Shown here in pieces: positions 1-6,036 of a stretch of DNA of 9,895 nt. Positions within the stretch are counted from its first letter, which is position 1, and the number at the start of each line of letters is the position of its first letter. Source of the DNA: an uncultured Verrucomicrobiales bacterium (lineage in GTDB: Bacteria; Verrucomicrobiota; Verrucomicrobiia; Verrucomicrobiales; DEV007); assembly GCA_937893785.1 (NCBI GenBank), contig CALCSP010000468.1, forward strand, positions 1 through 9,895, read 5' to 3'. The notes below the pieces were generated by a model, which worked only from the letters and a program-made list of their open reading frames with translations, made no database searches and was not told the DNA's origin. Both the position numbers and the translations under genes were made by a program.

Positions 1-12
1 CAGATAACGCGC

Positions 13-2121
13 TCAGAGCAGTTCCAACTGAGACTTGCGCCGCACCACCTTGTCAACCTTGTGACGGGTAATGATACTTCCCTGAGAAGCACGCCCCTTA
101 ACCGCAATCTCTCCAAAATCCACATCGATCTCCTTAGTTCTCAACCGCGGGGCTGACTTCAAAACCACCGTGACTGAAAGGGTATCTTTCTCTGATTCAT
201 GAGCTGAGAAAAAGAGAACTCTTGTACCCTTAGCCCCCTTGGTTAGCTCATACATCTTATCACGAGTGACCCCCTGTACACTGAAGCGCTTAATTCTTGT
301 TGGCCCATCTCGCCCGTCTCGATAGATCATGCAATAAAACCTTGGCTCCTCCTTACGGAAGATCGCAACGTGCGCGGGATTTTTACCCACATAGGTCTTC
401 TCAGCCACCTTAGACACCTGCATGGTCCCTTCACGACCAAAAACAATCACATCATCCATTCTGGAGCACTTGTCCACTGCCGTACCGTCACGCTTCACGC
501 CAAACCCAGCAAACCCATCCTTCGAGTTCAAGTAAAGAGTCTCAGTCGCCACGGCCACACTGCGGGCAACCACTTTACCAAATTCAGTGATCTCGGTTTT
601 CCTGCCCCTATCCGCTCCATACTTGTCCTTTAAAGCCTTGAAATAAGCGACTGCGTAGCGTGTTAAGCCCTTGAGACTTTTCTCAGTCTCAGCAATTTCC
701 TTCTCAATACCACGTATCAACTCATCAGCCTTCAGAGAATCAAACTTTGAGATTCGCTTGATCCGGATCTCGGTCAACCGGACAATATCATCGTCGGTCA
801 CCTTGCGCTTTAACATCTTGAGGTAAGGCTTTAATCCTGTCCATATTTCCTCCATCACCGACTCCCAAGTAGTACACTCTTCGATACGGCGATAAATCCT
901 CTTCTCGATAAATATTCGCTCAAGAGAGCTGAAATGCCACTTGTCCTGCAACTCACCAAGCTTGATCTCCAGCTCCCATTTCAAAAGGTCCTTGGTATGC
1001 AGGGCAGAACGCTTCAAAAGTTCATCCACTCCCAGAAATCGGGGCTTATTATCCTCGATGACACATGAATTCGGAGAGATTGACAGCTCGCAATCCGTGA
1101 AGGCGTAGAGTGCCTCAATTGCAGTGTCCGGATCCATCCCGACAGGAAGGTGTATATTAATTTCGACTTTCTCAGCAGTAATGTCCTCAATCTTTGAGAT
1201 CTTGATCTTTCCCTTCTCGTTAGCAGCAACGATATTATCCATTAGGGCCCCGGCAGTTGTCCCAAAGGGAACCTCAGTAATACGCAGAATACGCTTTGTC
1301 TTGGTCTTCTCGATGCGAGCCCTGACCCGCACCCTTCCCCCACGCAAACCACGATTGTATTCCGAAACATCGATAAGGCCACCGGTTGGAAAATCAGGGA
1401 ATATCTCGATCGGCTTTTTACGCAATGCATTAATGCACCCATCGATCAACTCGTTGAAGTTGTGAGGTAGAATCTTGCATGCGAGCCCAACGGCAATACC
1501 CTCAGCACCCTGTGCCAGCAAGAGAGGAAACTTAACGGGCAAGGTCACCGGCTCCTTATTGCGCCCGTCATAGGAAGCAGCCCATTTGGTAGTCTTCGCA
1601 TTGAAAGCAACCTCCAGTGCAAACTTTGTCGACCGTGCCTCAATGTAGCGGGAAGCAGCTGCCTTGTCACCGGTCAGGATATTTCCCCAGTTTCCCTGAG
1701 TATCAATCATCAGGTTTTTCTGCCCGAGGCTCACCATGGCATCGGCAATTGAAGCATCCCCATGCGGGTGATATTGCATGGTGTGCCCGACAAGGTTGGC
1801 CACCTTATGATAACGACCATCATCCTTTTCTTTGAGCGTATGCAGAATTCGCCGCTGGACAGGCTTCAGCCCATCATGAACGTTCGGAACAGCCCGCTCC
1901 AGAATCACATAACTGGCATAGTCAATAAACCAGTCTGAATACATGTCATCGACATGAACCACCTCAGCCTTGCCCCCTTTTCCTGCACCGCTTGAACCGG
2001 TTTTGACAGGAACCTTAGGCAGTTTCTTTTTCGTGACTTTGCTCTTCCCGGTTTTCTTGCGGGGAACCTTCCTCAGTACTTTCTTCTTGATGATTTTTCT
2101 GGCGATTTTCTTCTTGGCCAT
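13..2121 (-). CDS. parC: DNA topoisomerase IV subunit A (ParC-like)
   Basis: This is the DNA-cleaving and rejoining subunit of a type IIA topoisomerase, expected to work with a ParE ATPase to decatenate and relax DNA. Numbered from the ATG at 2121 (702 aa), residues 1-36 are an extremely Lys/Arg-rich tail. The breakage-reunion domain follows, with YHPHGDASIADAM near 117-129 and the catalytic Arg-Tyr pair R158-Y159 in AAASRYIEAR. The tower and coiled-coil region runs to about 515. A short C-terminal domain follows and lacks a canonical GyrA box (only KGRASQG at about 675-681), which favours topoisomerase IV over gyrase. The sequence resembles the Bacteroidota-type ParC (TQGNWGNILTGD). The start is uncertain: in-frame TTG (2163) and GTG (2133) codons exist, and AGGGG lies 7 nt before the GTG, but MAKKK at 2121 looks like the natural N-terminus. 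The gene ends 12 bp from the window edge. parE is not beside its 5' end, where a divergent oxidoreductase sits. Confidence 0.9.
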   Translation of the reverse strand: MAKKKIARKIIKKKVLRKVPRKKTGKSKVTKKKLPKVPVKTGSSGAGKGGKAEVVHVDDMYSDWFIDYASYVILERAVPNVHDGLKPVQRRILHTLKEKDDGRYHKVANLVGHTMQYHPHGDASIADAMVSLGQKNLMIDTQGNWGNILTGDKAAASRYIEARSTKFALEVAFNAKTTKWAASYDGRNKEPVTLPVKFPLLLAQGAEGIAVGLACKILPHNFNELIDGCINALRKKPIEIFPDFPTGGLIDVSEYNRGLRGGRVRVRARIEKTKTKRILRITEVPFGTTAGALMDNIVAANEKGKIKISKIEDITAEKVEINIHLPVGMDPDTAIEALYAFTDCELSISPNSCVIEDNKPRFLGVDELLKRSALHTKDLLKWELEIKLGELQDKWHFSSLERIFIEKRIYRRIEECTTWESVMEEIWTGLKPYLKMLKRKVTDDDIVRLTEIRIKRISKFDSLKADELIRGIEKEIAETEKSLKGLTRYAVAYFKALKDKYGADRGRKTEITEFGKVVARSVAVATETLYLNSKDGFAGFGVKRDGTAVDKCSRMDDVIVFGREGTMQVSKVAEKTYVGKNPAHVAIFRKEEPRFYCMIYRDGRDGPTRIKRFSVQGVTRDKMYELTKGAKGTRVLFFSAHESEKDTLSVTVVLKSAPRLRTKEIDVDFGEIAVKGRASQGSIITRHKVDKVVRRKSQLELL

Positions 2122-2169
2122 ACCAATGCTCACGGGGAAGCCCCTGAAAAGACATTTCGGCAAACCTAA

Positions 2170-2274
2170 TCAAATTGCAAACGCCAAGAACAATTCAAGC
2201 TGAGTATAACAGAATAGGCAGGAACTGAGTAAATACGCACAAATCAATCCTGAATCATTGACCTTCAGGACCAT
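2170..2274 (-). CDS. possible 34-aa hydrophobic small ORF upstream of parC
   Basis: This ATG at 2274 is preceded by a perfect AGGAGG (2288-2283) with 8-nt spacing. It opens 34 codons that end in TGA at 2172-2170. The product would be short and hydrophobic (MVLKVNDSG then a Leu/Cys/Phe-rich stretch), compatible with one membrane segment. It lies in the same frame as parC and is separated from it by that single TGA. Against it: the best parC promoter (-10 at 2208-2203) lies inside it, so transcription would have to begin further upstream, within the oxidoreductase gene. Codon use is not informative at this length. It may be a leader peptide, a small membrane protein or a chance ORF; no family is recognised. 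Confidence 0.22.
   Translation of the reverse strand: MVLKVNDSGLICAYLLSSCLFCYTQLELFLAFAI
2203..2211 (-). promoter_or_regulatory. extended -10 promoter element for parC
   Basis: Read on the minus strand, this is TG-T-TATACT, an extended -10 with 5 of 6 matches to TATAAT. No convincing -35 lies 16-18 nt upstream, which is acceptable for an extended -10 promoter. Transcription would start near 2196 and give a leader of about 75 nt before the parC ATG. The element was called by eye and only for a sigma-70-type factor. Confidence 0.4.
2205..2210 (+). promoter_or_regulatory. candidate -10 (TATAAC) for the oxidoreductase gene
   Basis: TATAAC on the plus strand matches 5 of 6 positions of TATAAT. 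It overlaps the opposite-strand -10 of parC base for base. The -35 position (about 2182-2187) is not a recognisable match. A start near 2217 would leave an untranslated leader of about 77 nt that contains the 2248-2270 inverted repeat. Confidence 0.28.
2248..2270. repeat. 7-bp inverted repeat upstream of the oxidoreductase gene
   Basis: The arms TCCTGAA (2248-2254) and TTCAGGA (2264-2270) are perfect inverted repeats separated by 9 nt. Their centres are about 16 bp apart. The repeat ends 23 bp before the ATG at 2294 and lies downstream of the proposed -10. Size and position fit a dimeric repressor operator or an mRNA hairpin near the start codon. A second, weaker pair, TCAAT (2244-2248) and ATTGA (2257-2261), overlaps it. 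Confidence 0.4.
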
Positions 2275-2293
2275 GCCGCTAACCTCCTAGCCC

Positions 2294-3295
2294 ATGAAAG
2301 CAATGACGATAAAGGGGTTTGGCGGCCCCGAGGTATTCGAAATATCATCGTTACCGGTGCCGAAATGCGGCAAAGGCCAAGTTTTAATAAGGGTGGCAGC
2401 CTCAACGGTTAATCCCATTGATTACAAGATTCGTAGCGGGTTACTGGAGGCAATTGCTCCGGAAAGTGGAATCTTGGGATTTGACGTAGCGGGCACGGTC
2501 GAGGAAACCGGGGAAGGCGTCAGCGACTTGCAACCAGGTGATGAGGTCTTCGGATGCACGGGCGCCGTTCTTGAACACTCCGGATCATTGGCTGAATTCC
2601 AGGTCGCCGATGCCACTCTGCTGTCAAAAAAACCTAGTAACCTCTCCCTGGAGGAAGCCGTTGCCCTGCCGCTCGTGAGTATTACCGCATGGGATGCACT
2701 TATCCGGGGTGCTGTCATCAGAGAAGGAGAGCGCGTCCTTGTCCACGGTGCTGCAGGTGGAGTCGGCCATGTCGGCATTCAACTGGCAAAGAATGCCGGA
2801 GCAGATGTTTATGCAACGGTATCTTCAGGAGAAAAAGCGGACATCGCACGCACGCTGGGTGCACAGCCTATCAACTACAAGGAACAATCCGTGGAACAAT
2901 ATGTCGAGGAACACACAGGTGGCAGAGGATTCGATGTGGTGTTTGATACTGTCGGCGGAGAAAATCTCACGCGAAGTCTCGAAGCAGCAGCACTTGAGGG
3001 ACGAGTGACTTCCGTAAACACGAGAACAACTGCCGACCTGAGCCTGCTGCACCAGAAAGCACTGTCGCTCCATGTTGTTTTCATGGTCATTCCCATCCTC
3101 TATAACCAAGTCGAAGGAAAAGCCCGCCACGGCGAGATCCTCCGGGACATCACCCGTCGAGTTGAACGCGAAGAATTCCGCCCACTCATCCATGAGCAAA
3201 GATTTTCCTTTGAGGATGTCGGACAGGCGCACACCCTGCTTGAACAGGGTAAAGCAACCGGAAAAATTGTCCTGACGGGATTTAAATCATCCTAA
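2294..3295 (+). CDS. NADPH:quinone reductase-like MDR oxidoreductase
   Basis: This is a soluble medium-chain dehydrogenase/reductase of the zinc-free quinone oxidoreductase branch, expected to use NADPH to reduce quinones or other electrophilic carbonyl or enone compounds. The 333 residues match the usual family length. The GroES-like N-terminal domain shows NPIDYKIRSG (40-49) and GFDVAGTVEETGEGV (62-76). The Rossmann domain shows the nucleotide loop HGAAGGVGHVGIQ (151-163), typical of this family, then GRGFDVVFDTVGG (210-222). The cysteine cluster that binds structural zinc in alcohol dehydrogenases is absent, so classical zinc-dependent alcohol oxidation is unlikely. The start at 2294 gives the family-typical MKAMTIKGFGGPEV; the second Met at 2303 is less likely. 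No SD precedes it; the bases just upstream are CCTCCT, the complement of one. It diverges from parC. The physiological substrate cannot be read from the sequence. Confidence 0.88.
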   Translation: MKAMTIKGFGGPEVFEISSLPVPKCGKGQVLIRVAASTVNPIDYKIRSGLLEAIAPESGILGFDVAGTVEETGEGVSDLQPGDEVFGCTGAVLEHSGSLAEFQVADATLLSKKPSNLSLEEAVALPLVSITAWDALIRGAVIREGERVLVHGAAGGVGHVGIQLAKNAGADVYATVSSGEKADIARTLGAQPINYKEQSVEQYVEEHTGGRGFDVVFDTVGGENLTRSLEAAALEGRVTSVNTRTTADLSLLHQKALSLHVVFMVIPILYNQVEGKARHGEILRDITRRVEREEFRPLIHEQRFSFEDVGQAHTLLEQGKATGKIVLTGFKSS

Positions 3296-3303
3296 ATCGA
3301 CAC

Positions 3304-3345
3304 CTGCAGCCCCATTGACGCCAAGCAAACGTCAACCATTTGCAG
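3304..3345. repeat. nested inverted repeat between the oxidoreductase and the ABC operon
   Basis: The inner arms TTGACG (3315-3320) and CGTCAA (3330-3335) flank a 9-nt loop. The outer arms CTGCA (3304-3308) and TGCAG (3341-3345) extend the symmetry across a 6/5-nt internal loop. The structure starts 9 bp after the oxidoreductase stop. There is no T-run, so it is not a classical intrinsic terminator. It could be an operator for the downstream operon or a 3'-end stabilising hairpin. Confidence 0.4.
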
Positions 3346-3354
3346 AAAGTATGC

Positions 3355-3383
3355 TTGCATCGAAGGGTAGAGGAGTCTTAAAT
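3355..3383 (+). promoter_or_regulatory. weak candidate promoter for the ABC operon
   Basis: TTGCAT (3355-3360) and TTAAAT (3378-3383) are separated by 17 bp. They match the sigma-70 consensus at only 3 of 6 and 4 of 6 positions. The placement fits a leader of about 50 nt before the binding-protein gene. The -10 lies inside the loop of the 3362-3392 inverted repeat, which would suit repression. It is a weak call by eye; a different sigma factor or activator is equally possible. Confidence 0.22.
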
Positions 3384-3392
3384 CAACCCTTC
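3362..3392. repeat. 7-bp inverted repeat bracketing the candidate -10
   Basis: GAAGGGT (3362-3368) and ACCCTTC (3386-3392) are perfect inverted repeats with a 17-nt spacer, giving arm centres 24 bp apart. A smaller pair, TGTTC (3393-3397) and GAACA (3404-3408), follows immediately. No T-run follows, so a terminator is unlikely. Regulatory binding sites upstream of the importer operon are the simplest reading. No known operator consensus is recognised. Confidence 0.35.
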
Positions 3393-3441
3393 TGTTCAAA
3401 AACGAACATTTCATGTTAACGAAAAACAAAAATCGAAAATT

Positions 3442-4359
3442 ATGAAGCCACAACCTATCGTTGCCGGTCTGGCAATCTGCGCCCTCCTCCTAGCTCCCAG
3501 CTGCAAGAAGGATGACTCAACAAATGCTGGAAATTCCAATGGGGATGCAAGCGCCACCAAGATCCTGCGCTTCTCCGCAATCCCCGATGAAAACACCACC
3601 GAGCAAACAGCGAAGTTCAGTAAGTTTGCCGAATACCTCTCAACTGAGCTCAACGTTCAGGCAGAGTTCGTTCCCGCCACTGACTACGGCGCATCCGTGG
3701 ACAAATTCGTCAATGGTGAGATTCACCTCGCTTGGTTCGGCGGCCTAACTGGCGTGCAGGCTCGCGCCGAGGTCCAAGGAGCCAGAGCCATTGCTCAGGG
3801 AATTGAAGACCCAAACTATATTTCCTATTTCATTGCCAATGCAGAAACAGGCCTTGAATTAAGCGATGAGTTCCCCGCTGCCATCAAAGACATGAAATTT
3901 ACTTTTGGCTCAGAGAAGTCGACTTCGGGAAGACTGATGCCCAGTTTTTTCATTGAGCAAAACACCAAAACCGATGCCCTCAAGTGGTTCACCAACCCGG
4001 TCAATTTCTCGGGTGCACATGACAAGACCGCCAAACTTGTTGAAGCCGGCACTTTTCAGGTAGGTGCACTGAGCTACAAAAAATACGACAGCATGGTCGA
4101 AAAAGGTGACCTAGATGCCAATAAGTGCAGGATCATCTGGAAAACACCTCCCTATGCCGACTACAACTGGACAGCCCATCCGGACCTGGAGAAAATCTTC
4201 GGTGCAGGGTTCACTGACAAGCTGCAGGCCACATTGATTGCAATCGATGACCCGGCACTTCTGAAAGCATTAACTCGCTCGAAGATTATCGCCGCCAAAA
4301 ACGAGGACTTCCAGGCCATTGTCGATGTCGCCAAGGAGCTCAAGTTACTGAACGACTAA
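3442..4359 (+). CDS. phnD: PhnD-type ABC transporter substrate-binding lipoprotein
   Basis: This is the extracytoplasmic binding protein of an oxyanion importer, which captures ligand and delivers it to the permeases. It has 305 residues. A signal peptide (hydrophobic core about 6-18) ends in APSC, so C21 is the likely lipidated residue, followed by KKDD and a Ser/Asn/Gly linker. Mature-domain landmarks are LRFSAIPDEN (42-51), AWFGG (97-101) and the ligand-loop motif STSG (160-163) in GSEKSTSGRLMPSFF. In E. coli PhnD this STSG-type loop binds the phosphonate group. The IPDE start and PPYADYNWTAHPDL (236-249) resemble the subgroup annotated as putative selenate binding proteins, so phosphonate, phosphite, phosphate and selenate all remain open. 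The gene heads a four-gene operon. The start lacks an SD and sits in an A-rich stretch. The gene symbol follows family membership, not a proven substrate. Confidence 0.85.
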   Translation: MKPQPIVAGLAICALLLAPSCKKDDSTNAGNSNGDASATKILRFSAIPDENTTEQTAKFSKFAEYLSTELNVQAEFVPATDYGASVDKFVNGEIHLAWFGGLTGVQARAEVQGARAIAQGIEDPNYISYFIANAETGLELSDEFPAAIKDMKFTFGSEKSTSGRLMPSFFIEQNTKTDALKWFTNPVNFSGAHDKTAKLVEAGTFQVGALSYKKYDSMVEKGDLDANKCRIIWKTPPYADYNWTAHPDLEKIFGAGFTDKLQATLIAIDDPALLKALTRSKIIAAKNEDFQAIVDVAKELKLLND

Positions 4360-4389
4360 TCAAGCACTGTAGCGCAAAAGTGGCGAGGT

Positions 4390-5184
4390 ATGCCCAAAAC
4401 CAGTCATAGTTTGGCACCCACCTTCCATTTCAGGAAGGTGGAGTGCCGCTATGGAAAACTGAAGGCTCTGACATCCGTTTCCCTCTCTGTAGAACGCGGC
4501 GAAAAGGTTGCCATTGTTGGACCAAGCGGCGGGGGCAAAACCACCCTGTTGCGGTTGTGCAACGCCACTCTTCAGGCCCACTCCGGAACTGTAGAGATAC
4601 TGGGCAAATGCTCTGAAAATCTGCACCCCCGACAACTGCGGCTGATCCGCTCACAAATCGCAACGATTCCTCAAGACTTGGGCCTGGTCCCCAATCTTCG
4701 CGTTTGGCAAAATATTGTAAGCGGCAAGATCGGCAAACTGAACCTATTGGGTAATCTGCGCAACCTGCTGGCACCCTCAAAAAACACCATATCCAAAATC
4801 CATTCACTTCTTGAACGGGTAGGCATTGAGGACAAATTGTTTGCCCGCACTGCAGAGTTATCCGGAGGGCAGCAGCAGCGGGTTGCAGTAGCACGTGCCC
4901 TGTTTCAGGAACCGGAGGCTATCCTCGCCGACGAGCCGGTATCGAGTGTCGATCCGGCTAGAGCAGCAAGCCTAGTTGAGCTACTCAACGACATCGCCAA
5001 TGAACGCGGACTCACACTACTCATGAGCCTGCATAACCTGGAACTAGCGCGTAACCATTTTCCACGTTTGATCGGTCTGCGTGGAGGACAAGTGCATCTC
5101 GATCAATGCCCGCAACAGATTGATCCCGGTTCACTGGAAGCACTCTATCGTCTCGACGCAGACGAAATCCTTGAGGACGGCTGA
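4390..5184 (+). CDS. phnC: PhnC-type ABC transporter ATP-binding protein
   Basis: This cytoplasmic ATPase powers the importer, working as a dimer on the inner face of the two permeases. It has 264 residues and all nucleotide-binding motifs. These are Walker A GPSGGGKT (44-51), Q-loop Q95 in IPQDLGLVPNL, signature LSGGQ (157-161), Walker B ILADE (178-182), D-loop SVDP (186-189) and switch His H215 in SLHNLELA. IPQDLGLVPNL and the SVDP D-loop are typical of the phosphonate-importer ATPases. The gene starts 30 bp after the binding-protein stop. A GAGG ends only 1 nt before the ATG, too close for standard SD pairing, so initiation may be inefficient or may rely on coupling. The last codons carry the SD of the next gene. 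The sequence shows an intact ATPase with no regulatory C-terminal domain. Confidence 0.92.
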   Translation: MPKTSHSLAPTFHFRKVECRYGKLKALTSVSLSVERGEKVAIVGPSGGGKTTLLRLCNATLQAHSGTVEILGKCSENLHPRQLRLIRSQIATIPQDLGLVPNLRVWQNIVSGKIGKLNLLGNLRNLLAPSKNTISKIHSLLERVGIEDKLFARTAELSGGQQQRVAVARALFQEPEAILADEPVSSVDPARAASLVELLNDIANERGLTLLMSLHNLELARNHFPRLIGLRGGQVHLDQCPQQIDPGSLEALYRLDADEILEDG

Positions 5185-5186
5185 TC

Positions 5187-6035
5187 ATGCTCGCAGGCAC
5201 TTACCGACATTACCTCGGTTCACGGCGGGCAACCCTTCTTGCCATCACGCTGTGCGTCCTGGTATCATTCTGGCTTCTGGGCCTCAACCCACTACGCCTT
5301 TTCAGCGGCAACAACCTCACGCTGACCCGCGATTTTCTCCTCTCAGCATTCCAGCCGGCTTTGGATTACCAAAAACCTATTGAGGGAGCAGAACCTTTCC
5401 TTCTCACTGTCATAAGCACCACACTGCTCACCCTCCGTTTTGCTTTGCTGGCAATGAGTGTCGCCATTCCCTGCGGCGCCCTCCTGGCACTGCTCGCCTC
5501 CACTGCCTGGTGGCCGGATATCCGGCGACACAAGATGCTGGGCTGGGTCCTGCGCCCTCTCTGCCTTAGCTCCCGTATTATTATGGCATTCAGCCGCTCG
5601 ATTCATGAGCTTATATGGGGACTACTCTTCATTACCGCCATGGGGCTTTCCACGGATGCCGCAATCATCGCCGTGGCTATCCCCTACTCAGGAATCTTAG
5701 CCAAGATTTACTCGGAAATGTTCGAGGAGCATTCGCGGGAAGCACAAAGGGCCCTGCAGGCAATAGGTGCCGGAAGCATTGTAGCATTCCTTGCCGGGCT
5801 GTTGCCCCGCGCCCTTCCTGACCTCATCACCTACACCTTTTACCGGCTCGAGTGTGCCGTGCGTACGGCCGCAGTATTCGGATTCGTAGGAATTGAAACA
5901 ATAGGCTACCGCATCAAGCTGGCCTCCGACGAATTTCATTATCGCGAAATCTGGACCTACCTTTATGTGCTCTTTGCCATGATCATGGTCATCGAGTGGT
6001 GGAGTAGGGCCTTGCGCAAACGAATGGAGACCTAA
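5187..6035 (+). CDS. phnE: PhnE-type ABC transporter permease 1
   Basis: This inner-membrane channel subunit of the importer has 282 residues. Hydrophobic segments lie at about 15-35, 71-106 (probably two), 141-168, 197-215 and 257-272. Family marks are SRSIHELIWGLLF (136-148), the ATPase-coupling EAA loop REAQRALQAIGAG ending in LLP (184-207), and YRLECAVRTAAVFGFVG (219-235). It begins 2 bp after the ATPase stop, with GAGG (5173-5176) 9 nt upstream, so the start is well supported and translation is probably coupled. It is a divergent paralogue of the next gene, with which it should form a heterodimer. Membrane segment limits are estimates by eye. Confidence 0.88.
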   Translation: MLAGTYRHYLGSRRATLLAITLCVLVSFWLLGLNPLRLFSGNNLTLTRDFLLSAFQPALDYQKPIEGAEPFLLTVISTTLLTLRFALLAMSVAIPCGALLALLASTAWWPDIRRHKMLGWVLRPLCLSSRIIMAFSRSIHELIWGLLFITAMGLSTDAAIIAVAIPYSGILAKIYSEMFEEHSREAQRALQAIGAGSIVAFLAGLLPRALPDLITYTFYRLECAVRTAAVFGFVGIETIGYRIKLASDEFHYREIWTYLYVLFAMIMVIEWWSRALRKRMET

Positions 6036-6036
6036 T

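Noticed and set aside
370..633. 87-codon plus-strand ORF inside parC
   Set aside because: The product has no family features and lies wholly antisense to conserved topoisomerase sequence.
2161..2163. TTG at 2163 as the parC start
   Set aside because: It has no SD, and it would add 14 residues unlike the lysine-rich tail. The ATG at 2121, or the GTG at 2133 with AGGGG 7 nt upstream, is more plausible.
3304..3345. Intrinsic terminator after the oxidoreductase gene
   Set aside because: The nested inverted repeat has an internal loop, a 9-nt apical loop and no T-run on either side, so it does not fit a standard terminator.
3393..3408. LexA-like box (TGTTC-N6-GAACA)
   Set aside because: The classical LexA site of Gram-positive type is GAAC-N4-GTTC. 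Here the half-sites are in the opposite orientation with a different spacing.
4430..4894. 154-codon ORF antisense to the ATPase gene
   Set aside because: It is a low-complexity shadow of a fully conserved ABC ATPase reading frame; no motif or start signal supports it.
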